Positions 1 to 8,395 are shown, counted from the first letter of the stretch. The stretch is DNA of 14,558 nt from Euperipatoides rowelli (GCA_003024985.2 PXIH01S0012506.1), one strand, 5' to 3'. The notes: generated by a model from the sequence alone, not told the origin. A program made the numbers and translations.

Positions 1-918
1 ATTGTTTGGATAATTATTAAAATACTTATGATTTTTGCAATTTACCATTTTATGATACTGAAAAGTGCGATTTTAATCGCCATTTACACTTAATGGGTTA
101 AATAGTTAACATCTAGCGATCTAATAGAAATGTTTCATCTACTCAAGATTGGATTTATTTTAATGGATATCAACTGGAATTATTGATTTTTGATTAAATG
201 TATGAAATGCATGACATCTGGAAAATTTGACTATAGTAACTAGATTTGTTAGATATGGCTTTCTATGATTTGATCAGTGTTATTCATGCATTTATGATGA
301 ACTATTGTAATGAGCTATTAACTGACATTATTTTTTATTATCTTTTTAGTCATTATCTAATCAAATATATTTTTTTTAATCTCTATGTAAATTAGGTCTA
401 TATCTTCAGGGGCTAAGGCCTTTTATAGTTAAAACGTGATTTTATTTATAGTTATCATTATTTATTTTATTTACCGTAATTTTGTATTTAATCAATTGTT
501 AATTTGAGGCTATGTAATGTCATTTAGCTGATAGCAATCTATTTATTGTATTTTCTAAGTGTTGACTAAATAAACCTGTGATAATAATAATTACAGGGTC
601 AAGATTATTGTTACCAATTTAGAAATTAAGATCTCATGGAAGATAGTATCAAATGCTGAATGTTAATCAAAACATACAATGTCTGTCGGCATTTTATTTT
701 CAAAATGCCACATTAAATAATTAGTTGTATTTGATAAACAGGCTTAAATCAAATATAACTTCCGAAAAACCATAACTGACACAGAAACTTGTTCCATAAA
801 AGTATAAATGAGCCTTTATTCAATACCTAGGAGATTGATATCAGAAATGTAACCGGGATCTCTATCCTTTTTGCTTAAGAAAAAGTTCTACTCAAACTTC
901 ATTTCCAGTTAGTATATT
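1..918. other. Gene-free AT-rich stretch
   Basis: No coding frame or element is recognised here. Two small perfect hairpins are visible. One is GCGATT-TT-AATCGC at 67-80. The other has 8-bp arms GGCATTTT and AAAATGCC at 688-709. Both are short enough to arise by chance in AT-rich DNA, and I assign no function to them. Confidence 0.6.
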
Positions 919-1037
919 TATGAAATACTCATTTCATAAGCTACTACTTTACACCATAGAGAATAACAAGCTAAAATGTATATGAAATACTCATTTCATA
1001 AACTAAATACTCTACACCACAGATAATGACAATTAAA
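919..1037. repeat. Two-copy 62-bp tandem repeat with embedded hairpin
   Basis: A unit starting TATGAAATACTCATTTCATA occurs at 919 and again at 981. It is followed in both copies by related sequence (CTACTACTTTACACCATAGA versus CTAAATACTCTACACCACAGA). Each unit opens with a small hairpin, TATGAAAT-ACTC-ATTTCATA. The arrangement is a local duplication. No coding content is seen. Confidence 0.75.
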
Positions 1038-1273
1038 AAAAACTAAGACTTATACAAGGTCATATAAAAATCATAAAAAAAATAATTTATTTATTTTCAT
1101 ATTACCATCTGATAAAATAAATTTTCTATCATCCAATGGAAATAAAGCTTTTTATGGTAGTTATTATCAAATGTTATGCATTATAATCTTGACTTTGTTT
1201 TGTATTAAGACAAGAAACAAAGTTTCAAAGGTTATTTCATTTTTAATACATCATCTTTTAATGTCTAATTTTT

Positions 1274-1507
1274 TTGATTGTGAAACCATCTTGCAATAAA
1301 TATGAATACATATTGCTAACAAAAGATTTTATGGTCACGAAATATGGGCTAAGGTATGACAATCTTTGCGATTTTTGCCATCAGGTAGAAGATGATTACC
1401 ATATTTTTTTTTCTTGTGTAAATTTTGTAGATTTTCGCAGTAAATTGTATTTTATTTCTGGATGGAATTTGCAAGGGAATAATCAACAAAAAATGGAAAA
1501 ACCCTAG
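1274..1507 (+). pseudogene. Non-LTR retrotransposon C-terminal zinc-knuckle remnant
   Basis: An open frame of 77 codons begins at a non-ATG codon and is probably the tail of a longer decayed frame. It contains CDFCHQVEDDYHIFFSC, a C-x2-C-x7-H-x4-C pattern (relative residues 32, 35, 43, 48), followed by DFRSKLY. Many LINE ORF2 proteins end downstream of the reverse transcriptase with exactly this kind of block: R..xxC..C...-EDE-xHxxxxC-...-R..L (the zf-RVT type). The upstream reverse transcriptase is not present in readable form, so this looks like a 5'-truncated copy. The frame ends at 1507 shortly after the knuckle. What is seen is the Cys/His spacing and the ED-H context. The LINE origin is inferred from family knowledge. 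A chance frame is the alternative, but the motif order argues against it. Confidence 0.6.
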
Positions 1508-1680
1508 TGCTTTGTATTTTTTTAATAAATTCATAGATGTGCATCTTTGATTATATGTTGTACTAATGAACAATGGGTTCATATTGTTTGTTTTTGTTTT
1601 CTTGTAATGTTTGCTTTTTATGAGAGTGTATTAAGGCTTTTGCTGTTTTTTTTTGTTAAATAAATTTTATGGGAGCAATC
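1508..1680 (+). mobile_element. Possible 3' UTR of the LINE remnant
   Basis: A T- and GT-rich + strand tract follows the zinc-knuckle frame and ends near 1657-1672 in GTTAAATAAATTTTATGG, which includes an AATAAA signal. This is the composition expected of an invertebrate LINE 3' UTR. No clean poly-A tail or target duplication is visible, so the boundary is a guess. Confidence 0.3.
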
Positions 1681-2198
1681 CCCTTTAATGACTAGAATAC
1701 ATATTGCTATGTAAACTTACAAAATGTGTAATCATTCATCCTTAACTTTACCTAACTCCATTTTGTTTGATTTAAAAGCAAGGGGGTGGGAAACTGATGT
1801 TTGACAAGTCAAATAAAATTTAAAAAATTGGATTTTCATAAAAATTATGATTCTGCAGACATTATAATTTTTTTGGTATTTAACAAGCCTTATAATGGAA
1901 ATCTTAAACAAAATGTTTTCTTAAATTCAAAATAGACATTCCTAAAGTTGATTAAATTTAATTTTTTAAACATATGAACATCAATCAGATTTTCAGAGAA
2001 AACTTTAGCCTCCTTGAAAGTCCACTTCACAATACATTTGCAGGCTATTCTCCAAGATTGACAAACTTATTTTTATATAATGGAGAGTTGTCCATAGTTT
2101 ACAAATTTTGAATTCATCATCAATGTAGCTAAAGGTATATTTGGCAGTTTCTCTTAAGTTGGTGTTGAATTCTATGTAGCTCTTCAACCATACCCAAT
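1681..2198. other. No recognised feature
   Basis: AT-rich sequence with a GGGGGTGGG tract near 1782-1790. A 60-codon - strand frame at 2005-2187 has no recognisable motif and is within chance expectation for about 70% A+T. Nothing else is seen. Confidence 0.5.
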
Positions 2199-3105
2199 GA
2201 GAGGTAGAGTTTAAATAGGCTAATTTTGAGTGTAGAATATAGTGAGATATAGAATGAAGAGTAGTTAAAAGTTTAGGGAAAGAAGACTATTTAAAAGTTG
2301 CAGTGATAATGGTGGCAAATTCACTTGGATGGAATTAGCTGTTTTGAAGAAGTTAATAGGAAATCATGCATACCATGCAAATGGGAAGGATAGGTCAAAT
2401 TAACTTCTAAAATATTGGCTTGATTTGGACTATCACCCAAAAATGGATAAATAAATTGTTACATTAGTCCACTTATCACTAAATACATTGCTTTTCCATA
2501 TAAGTTATTTAGGTCTATAAGTATAAATGAGATGGGGTGCAGTTGAATCAAATGTTTCAGTTGTTAGTATATTGGTTTTGACATAGTGATGCGAATCCCA
2601 ACTGACGCCTATGTATGTATGCCTTGTTTGATAAAAAGTATCATCTATTGATCATTGAAAATAGAGATGTAAAGTTTAAATAATTTTGAGTGTAGAATAT
2701 AGTGAGATATAGAATGAAGATTAGTTAAAAGTTTAGGGAAAGAATATTTAAAAGTTTCAGCTAATTCACATGGATGGAATTAGCTGTTTTTAAGAAGTTA
2801 ATGGGAAATCATGCATACCATGCAAATGGAAGAATAGGTCAAATCAACTTCTAAAATATTGACTTGATTTGGACTATCATGCAAAGAAGGGATAAATAAA
2901 TAGTTACATTAGTCCATTTATCACTAAATAATTTATTTTCCATACAAATTATTTATGTCTATATGTATGAGATGAGAGGGTGCAGTTGAATCAAATGTTT
3001 CACTTGTTAGTATATTGGTTTTGACAGTGATGTGAATCTCAACTGATGCCCATGAATGCCTGTTTGATAAAAAGTATCTATCAACCATTGAAGATAGACT
3101 CTGAA
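2199..3105. repeat. Two-copy tandem duplication, period about 460 bp
   Basis: TAATTTTGAGTGTAGAATAT occurs at 2221 and again at 2681, and homology continues through both units with small indels. Shared blocks include GGTGCAGTTGAATCAAATG, GTATATTGGTTTTGACA and TGTTTGATAAAAAGTATC. Copy 1 spans about 2199-2680 and copy 2 about 2681-3105. The copies differ by many substitutions and short deletions, so the duplication is not recent. No open frame is shared by both copies, which argues against coding content. The unit's origin (satellite seed or duplicated transposon fragment) is unknown. Confidence 0.9.
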
Positions 3106-4190
3106 AAATTCTATCATGGCTGACAATGATAGAGAATGGAAGCATAAAATTGAAGGGGGTCTAATGTATTATTTATATAACATACTATGGAAGGTCTCCA
3201 AAATATCACAAAGAAGGTAGTTGCCTGAAATTAGATACAAATCTGAATACTGTCCTAATGTTTGTATATAAAATGTTTTCCACTAATCATAATCATGAGA
3301 ATAATTTGCATATAAGATGGGAGAATTATATAATTTTGAATTATTTTTTGAAGGAAGTGAAGTTTCATCATATTTATTAAACCCACTTACATAGTCAAAT
3401 GGCAAACACTTTCTGCACAAATTGTGAGTATTGGTATTTGGAAACCTACTGTATAAATGTCTTGCTCTTCACAGAGAAGTCTAAAGTATGTAAACTGTAA
3501 GGGAGAAAACAAAATTAATCTAAAAACCTTAATGAAAATTGTATTTTCTCCTTAACATTAACTTTTTTAGTTATAGATGTAGTACATATAATTTTTGATA
3601 TTAGTGATGATGATGATATCCATTTTCTCTAAAAATAAATGTCTAACAAAAAATGTAAATCATACCATCTTACATTGTGAAACACTACAGGAAGAAAGGT
3701 CAATTGTTTGCATAAGAGGTTACATCAATTGCATTTAACATTTTTAAATTGACCTGAAATATGATCATAGACTTTGAAGTCATTTTTGTATGCTTCAATT
3801 TGTTGACATACCATTTGTGATTTAATACTTTTTTACAAAATGTGAAAAATGTAGCATCTTTTAAAATTTTTCCATCATCATGGCTTATCTTTAGTATTTT
3901 TTCATATAAATCTTGTGCCTCTTTATACAATATTTTATAAATATTGCTCATCCATTCTCACTTCTGCAAGTTTAAAAGTTTAGAAAAATCTCATGATTTC
4001 TCATGTAGTCAAATGAAATGTTCTTGCATTTTACCATTTTCACTCCGGTAGATATTCAAAATCGGAATCCACAACAAAAGCCTATAAATTGAACTTATTA
4101 ACCCTGCAGTTATTGTGGTATCTGTGAGATACATAATTGATATTCAAAAATTAATTTCTAGCTAATGCGCTGAACTATATTATACAGCCT
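3106..4190. other. No recognised gene; one small hairpin
   Basis: A - strand frame of 83 codons (3700-3951) has no recognised domain, and an upstream in-frame stop lies just before its ATG. Such a length is expected a few times by chance across both strands here. A small imperfect hairpin pairs TAAGGGAGAAAACA (3498-3511) with TGTATTTTCTCCTTA (3540-3554). A short GAT repeat lies near 3606-3617. No function is assigned. Confidence 0.5.
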
Positions 4191-4345
4191 ATTATTCTCC
4201 TAAATTAATGAGAGTTTTCATCTGCCAATTAGCCGGTGTTGTGACGGGAAGGCATATATTGATTTCCTTTGATTTGATCAGTCTGATACACCGCGACGAC
4301 TCACATAAGAAATTTGTTCAGGTAGCTGTAATTCAAATATCATAA
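4191..4345. other. CpG-richer island with short open frames on both strands
   Basis: This patch (for example GCCGGTGTTGTGACGGG and CACCGCGACGACTCAC) stands out from the surrounding AT-rich DNA. On + an ATG at 4208 opens 45 codons to a TAA at 4343-4345. On - a 41-codon frame (4195-4317) contains VTTPANWQ (4222-4245), which loosely recalls the VATPxxW segment of 1-Cys peroxiredoxins. Neither frame is long enough to be significant, and no good splice-site pair was found for the - reading. It could be a decayed exon, a transposon piece or nothing. Confidence 0.25.
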
Positions 4346-4499
4346 AACATTTATGAATGAACTTATACCTTTTCTAAATCATAATTTAATGCATATTTTA
4401 AAAATCAAAACCAGAAAATTATATATTTAACAACAGAGAAGTGGTATTGGAAAATGTAAGAAGAACTGGCTTTTTACTTTTTTTTATTGTGACTTTTAG

Positions 4500-5010
4500 A
4501 AATAAATTCATAAAAAAATCTTTGTTGGATTTTTTATATATTAAAATTTATGATAAAAAATTGAACAAAAATACTATTTAAGTTTTTTTTCTAGCTATAG
4601 ATTTTGGAATATTTATCAATGTATTATTTGTACATACAGTAAAAACAAGAGGTAATGAATGAATACCAACATTTAGGAAAATAAGACTAAAATAAAATTG
4701 GTTTGTAGGATTTTTTTACATATTAAAATTACTGATAAAAAATAGAACAAAAAAATACTATTTAGGTTTTTTTTGTATCTGTTATAGATTTTGAAATATT
4801 TAACATAATGTATTGTTTGGACATACGGTAAATACAGGGAAAACATGAGCTGTAATGATTTCTTTAAATGCGGATATTTAGAAAAAATTCATAAAAGAAA
4901 ATCTGTTAGCTGGATTTTTTTATATACTGTATATATATTAAAATTCCTGATAAAAATAGAAAAAAAAATACGGTACTATATAAGTTTTTTATGTGTTATA
5001 TATACACATG
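4500..5010. repeat. Degenerate three-copy tandem repeat, about 180-215 bp units
   Basis: Three successive units share the order: GGATTTTTTTA-TATATTAAAATT-TGATAAAAA-GAACAAAAAxACTATTTAxGTTTTTT, then a CTATAGATTTTGxAATATTTA block, then TGTATT-TTTGxACATAC-GTAAA-ACA. The anchor TTAAAATT sits at about 4541, 4723 and 4938. Unit 3 is the most diverged and lacks the later part. A 68-codon + frame at 4845-5051 is generated by unit 3 and has no match in units 1 and 2, so it is not treated as a gene. Confidence 0.8.
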
Positions 5011-5113
5011 TAGCTCACAGATACACCGTGACTATTCATGTAACTTTTTGACCACGATGACTGCAGGTTAAACTCCTTTCATTCACAAACTGGTATTTTA
5101 AATGGTAATTAAA

Positions 5114-5201
5114 TTCATGCAGAAGACTGCAAATGGCATAGTTTCATGCTGGGTTAAAATAGCTTGAAAATAATAGTGGTTAAGACAGTTCATGCAGAAG
5201 A
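5114..5201. repeat. 13-bp direct repeat beside the hairpin
   Basis: TTCATGCAGAAGA is present at 5114-5126 and again at 5189-5201, where it forms the left-arm tip and loop of the large hairpin at 5153-5242. It may have served as microhomology for the event that created the hairpin. Confidence 0.6.
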
Positions 5202-5242
5202 GCATGAACTGTCTTAAACACTTATTTTCAAGCTATTTTAAC
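5153..5242. repeat. Near-perfect 90-nt hairpin (inverted repeat, 6-nt loop)
   Basis: The left arm (5153-5195) starts GTTAAAATAGCTTGAAAATA and ends AAGACAGTTCATGC. The right arm (5202-5242) starts GCATGAACTGTCTTAAACAC and ends AGCTATTTTAAC. The arms pair along their whole length apart from a small 2-bp size difference near the middle (AATAGTGGTTAAG versus AAGTGTTTAAG). The loop is AGAAGA. Size and stem length would fit a small-RNA precursor. However, the very tight loop and near-identity of the arms fit better a replication template-switch palindrome or a MITE-derived hairpin. No conserved microRNA seed is recognised. Confidence 0.85.
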
Positions 5243-5643
5243 TTGAAAGATGTTAAACATTAGTTATAGTGCAATAATTATTGTCTTTAATGTATAATAA
5301 ATTGATCACTTGGTCATGATGATATTTAGGATTATAATAAATAGACTAAATCTTTTTATTGCTGTTCATTAATTTTAATAGCATTTTCGGTCTTAAATTT
5401 AGGAATGTTAGTATAGCAACAGGAAACCCAATGTTAAAATCAAGATCATTAATAAAGTAAGTGTAGGGAGATGTAATACAATTGTTATTAAGAATATTAC
5501 TATGCAGGGCACAAAAGACTAACCATTGGAAACTTTCAACATTGTGAATATTGACGATGCTCTTTTTATAATTTAGCCATTTAGAAAGTTTAAAATGGAT
5601 CACATTCATTGATTCAAAGATCTAAATTATTAATTTGAAAATA
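5243..5643. other. No recognised feature
   Basis: An 87-codon - strand frame (5346-5609) is hydrophobic in part, but it has no recognisable domain and no homologous partner in this window. Frames of this length are expected about once or twice by chance here. Nothing else is seen. Confidence 0.45.
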
Positions 5644-6503
5644 TACCAATCTGATCCTTGTTCAAGAAACTGATCTATCTCTATTAAAATTTTAGCTATG
5701 GCATCTAATTCAAGAGAGAAATCAGTAACAGCAGTAATAACTGTTTACATTTAAAATTTTGTCAACTAATTTGGTGAACAGGCAAATTAGATGACTTTAA
5801 CATTATTATAAGTCTTGAAAATTAGTCATTTTTATAGAAACTTTTACCGTACCCCATTTAAAAAAGATTTGTCCTGTTTATTTTGATGATGAAAGATGTG
5901 ACAAGTCATAATTCCATGAGAAAAAGCAGTTTCTATAAAACATCCAACCTGATTCCTGTTCAAGAAACTAATTTAACCCTTTCCACTCCAATGTCGACTT
6001 TCAGTAACAATTACTAATTTTGCAGTTGTGCTCTTTAGTCAACATAATACCCACTTTTTGTCTCGTCATTCCAAACTTATAAACATTCCACTAAGCCCTT
6101 CCCATCATTTATCTGTCTAAAACAATCAAGAAATCTTTGTTAATATTTTTTTTTTCAATTTAGAATGGTAGAAACCACATTTTCAGAAAAACGTAAGGAG
6201 TGGAAAGGGTTACCCTCTAATAAAATTTTAGCTATGGCATTTATCTAATTCAAGATATAGATTGGTACCCACCAGTAACAATTTTTACATTTAAAATTAG
6301 GAACTTTGTCTTTATCTAATATGTTGAATGGTATACGAGACACAGATTGACTTTACCAATATCATATAGGCAAAGTCTTGGAAATTAGTCATTTTCTGTA
6401 TACAAACTCTTTTACTCCATTTAAAAAAATAGCTTTATCTGGTTGATCTTGATGAGGAAAGATGCAAGAAGTTATATTTCCAAGGTAAAAAGTAGTTTCT
6501 ATA
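5644..6503. repeat. Two-copy tandem duplication; copy 2 interrupted by a MITE
   Basis: Copy A (about 5644-5941) and copy B (about 5942-6503) share the same block order. The blocks are CCTGTTCAAGAAACT, TAAAATTTTAGCTATGGCAT, CTAATTCAAGA, CAGTAACA, TTTACATTTAAAATT, AAATTAGTCATTTT, CCATTTAAAAAA, GATGAxGAAAGATG and AGTTTCTATA. Copy B is about 235 bp longer between the first two blocks because of the piggyBac-like insertion at 5977-6209. Substitution differences are scattered, so the duplication is old. Confidence 0.9.
5973..6213. mobile_element. piggyBac-like MITE, 233 bp, in a TTAA site
   Basis: The element (5977-6209) has perfect 13-bp terminal inverted repeats: CCCTTTCCACTCC on the left and GGAGTGGAAAGGG on the right. 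It sits between TTAA (5973-5976) and TTAC (6210-6213), the latter read as a mutated TTAA. TTAA target duplication plus CCCTTT- termini are hallmarks of the piggyBac superfamily. The interior has no coding frame, so it is non-autonomous. Copy A of the surrounding tandem duplication gives an unoccupied counterpart of the same site, which supports the ends. The transposase source is not in the window. What is seen: TIRs, target and empty site. Inferred: the superfamily. Confidence 0.88.
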
Positions 6504-6602
6504 ATTGATATTCATATTCTTCATTTCCATTAGGGGATAAAGTTCTAGAATCATTATGGTCAAGATTATTTTCATATTTATCATAATTGTTAACACATGA
6601 CA
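6504..6602. other. No recognised feature
   Basis: Short AT-rich spacer between the tandem duplication and the imperfect palindrome. Confidence 0.5.
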
Positions 6603-6706
6603 TGAATTATGATTAATAAAAAAAATTACTATCAGTAATAATAGAATTGCAATTATTAGCTTTTGATAGTAATTATTTCCTCATTCTTATTAATCATATC
6701 AATTCA
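6603..6706. repeat. Imperfect palindrome of about 104 bp
   Basis: The left half, TGAATTATGATTAATAA then AATTACTATCA then AATAAT, pairs in order with the right half, ATTATTAGC then TGATAGTAATT then TTATTAATCATATCAATTCA. The centre is at AATTGCAATT (6645-6655 region). Several small bulges interrupt the stem. It could be a tiny MITE or a decayed hairpin. No target duplication is evident. Confidence 0.6.
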
Positions 6707-6793
6707 CAATATTATCATCACTCAATAAGAGCAATAATTTCTTGAGAGGTTGAAGTTGAATTCTCACAAACCATTTCATCAATCTAAACAAGC

Positions 6794-6856
6794 TATAACT
6801 AACTAGAGGCAAAATTTATTTCGGAGCATTTCCCTATAAAAAATATAACTAACTAG
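6794..6856. repeat. 13-bp direct repeat, 50-bp spacing
   Basis: TATAACTAACTAG occurs at 6794-6806 and 6844-6856. The flanks are unrelated, so this is a minor duplication or chance. Confidence 0.4.
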
Positions 6857-6925
6857 GGTGGGGGCCAATTTGATGAAAGCTTAAAAATAAAATAAAAATA
6901 AGCATTTTAGTAATATTGATTATAC

Positions 6926-6985
6926 CAGTGGTAGGCACACTTTTTCCAGCCCAAACCCCTAATTTTTAAAATGAACCTAATGCAT
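6926..6985 (+). mobile_element. Possible orphan hAT terminal sequence
   Basis: CAGTGGTAGGCACACTTTTT closely resembles the CAGTGGTxxxCAxACTTTTT class of hAT (Charlie-like) terminal inverted repeats. A matching inverted end with the 8-bp duplication expected of hAT (here it would be GATTATAC) was not found in the window. This would therefore be a truncated or interrupted copy, possibly cut by the LINE that starts next to it. The call rests on terminal similarity only. Confidence 0.35.
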
Positions 6986-7550
6986 TTTTTTTTTCAAAAA
7001 ATAATATTTTTATTTATAATAATGTTTAGGTCCATTTTGACCTATTACATGAGACAAAAATAGATTGAAATGTAAATACAAAATTCAAGAAAAACAAAAG
7101 TGGAACAAAAATATCTAAACAAAAGGTAAATCTACAAATTCATCGTTATTATATAAAAAAAAAACTTATCTAATTTAGATTTGAAGAGACTGAAAGAATT
7201 AGCTGTTACAATGTTGGTTTGAAGGGCATACCACCAATTGATGCTACAGAAAAAAAAAAGAAGAATTTCGTTCTTCTAAATCAAATCTTTAATTTTATAT
7301 GGATGCCCTCTTATATTATCAGATAATGTAAATAAACATTCATTATTGCGATTTATAACTAATGATTTATATATAAAGATGAGATCCTTCTCAAAAAACA
7401 TTGTGAAGGCATCATAATATTGCCAAGTAGAGACAGTCATTTTTATAGGGCAAATAAAAGAAACCATATATCTTTTTAGTAAGGCATCAAAATTGCTTTT
7501 CCAGTCTCCTCAAATCACTTTTTATTATAGGGTTTTATTTTCACGCAAAC
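6986..7550 (-). pseudogene. CR1/L2-like LINE remnant, C-terminus of ORF2 and 3' UTR
   Basis: Reading the - strand, fragments in shifting frames follow the order seen at the C-terminus of CR1/L2-clade reverse transcriptase ORFs. They are PYNKK, then FFEKDLIFIYKSL (compare the family R-G-D-L-I-x-x-Y-K-x-L), then LFTLSDNIRGHPYKI (compare ..N.RGH..K). After a stop and a frameshift come NWWYALQTNIV and SFSLFKSKLDKFF (compare the family W-N-x-L-P...V...S...F-K-x-x-L-D-K). Several stops and frame breaks make it non-functional. The longest single frame is 7276-7467. After the last stop there is a T-rich 3' UTR, a short stem-loop (7027-7044) and an A-rich tail toward 6990. The reverse transcriptase core is absent, which fits 5' truncation. 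The clade is inferred from tail motifs only. Confidence 0.7.
7027..7044 (-). other. Stem-loop at the LINE 3' end
   Basis: TAGGTC (7027-7032) and GACCTA (7039-7044) form a 6-bp stem with a 6-nt loop just before the A-rich terminus of the LINE remnant on the - strand. CR1/L2-type LINEs commonly carry a short 3' stem-loop that their own reverse transcriptase recognises. The placement fits that role, but the role is inferred. Confidence 0.5.
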
Positions 7551-7567
7551 GAAAATAGAAAAATACT

Positions 7568-7592
7568 AAGTCTGAGTTGAATATGTAAATTA
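7568..7592 (+). repeat. 25-bp exact direct repeat, left copy
   Basis: The 25 bases at 7568-7592 (beginning AAGTCTGAGTTGAATATG) are identical to 8574-8598. The two copies are 1006 bp apart and bracket the fold-back element and the small TIR element. The flanks outside the 25 bp are not similar. Confidence 0.75.
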
Positions 7593-7750
7593 AGCAAAAT
7601 GACAGTGCCACAATATTGGCTGTATGAAAGAAGAATACAAAATTGACATTTATATACCGGTACTTTAATCTATTTTTCATATAGAACAATTATCATTAGG
7701 AGACGTTGGAGACTGAGTAGCCATATTATAATACAAAAGCAATAAAACGG

Positions 7751-8395
7751 GGGGACGGTACGCTTTTATCAGGAAAATTATATTAGGAAATATCAAGATT
7801 TTTTGGAGCAAATTAAAATAAATCACCTTGCCAAGGGCACTTCGTTGTCTATAGAATATGATCGTTTTAGAAAAAAAACATCTTCGTTAATAATCATGTA
7901 AGCCATTATATCGCCATTTGTCGTAGAAACCACCTGGTGTATTTTACTATAAATACGGAAGCTAATATCGTGGGAGCAGTTTAAATTTATGGCAATAAAA
8001 TTCCTAGTTTTTTGATGAAGGAAGGATCTATGTGTAATTTTAGGAATCTCAAGAAACACCCACAAATCCTTCTTTCATCAAAAAACCTAGGGAATAAATA
8101 ATGTTTAAAAATGAATCATTGAGATGCAACCCCAGGCCTTGTTAATAACTGCTCCCTCCTTTCTTCCACATGACATTTGAGCAGCTTCCTTCTATTAGGT
8201 TATGTAAAATGGCTGTTTTCGTCGCAAAACCGAGTATTAACGAGGATGTGTTTTCTAAAACGATCAATCATATTCTATAGACAACGAAGTGCCCTTGGCA
8301 AGGTAAGTGATTTATTTTAATTAAATCTTTTAATTTGCGCAAAAAAATCTTGATATTTCCTAATATATTTTTGCTGATAAAAGTGTACTGTCCCC
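7751..8395. mobile_element. Fold-back element with about 300-bp inverted arms, 645 bp
   Basis: The whole segment is a large imperfect inverted repeat centred near 8045. The outer ends GGGGACGGTACGCTTTTATC and the reverse complement of the right end (GGGGACAGTACACTTTTATC) match at 18 of 20. Strongly matching blocks follow: TAGGAAATATCAAGAT, CTTGCCAAGGGCACTTCG with TTGTCTATAGAATATGAT, and the innermost pair 8003-8027 against 8066-8091. AAAC flanks both ends (7745-7748 and 8396-8399) and might be part of a target duplication. The architecture is that of a non-autonomous DNA transposon with long TIRs or a fold-back element. I do not recognise the superfamily. An 80-codon - strand frame (7823-8065) lies wholly inside the left arm and is treated as a by-product. 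Confidence 0.75.
8214..8306 (+). other. Exon-like segment in right arm of the fold-back element
   Basis: The right arm has ATGGCTGTTTTCGTC in a good start context (AAAATGG) and, about 90 bp later, CTTGGCAAG followed by GTAAGTGAT, a consensus splice donor. The corresponding - strand left arm keeps ATGGCTTAC, ATTAACGAAGATGT and CTTGGCAAG but has lost TAAG from the donor, leaving GTGATT. The right-arm frame hits TAG after 23 codons, so the segment does not code in its present form. It may be a captured first exon or a transposon exon, or the similarity may be accidental. Confidence 0.25.

Noticed and set aside
919-1037. Possible CRISPR-like or phage-like repeat array
   Set aside because: Only two units, no regular spacers, and clearly animal genomic context. 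It is a simple tandem duplication.
2933-3145. 70-codon - frame in the second 460-bp unit
   Set aside because: Not preserved in the first unit, so there is no sign of coding constraint.
3700-3951. 83-codon - strand frame starting MSNIYKILYKEAQ
   Set aside because: No recognisable domain. At about 70% A+T a few frames this long are expected by chance over both strands, and there are no partner exons or promoter signals.
4845-5051. 68-codon + frame
   Set aside because: Generated by unit 3 of the tandem array and not open in units 1 and 2.
5346-5609. 87-codon - strand frame, partly hydrophobic
   Set aside because: Longest frame in the window but still within chance expectation. No motif and no supporting context.
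7823-8065. 80-codon - strand frame
   Set aside because: Lies entirely in the left arm of the fold-back element. The matching right arm does not keep the frame open.
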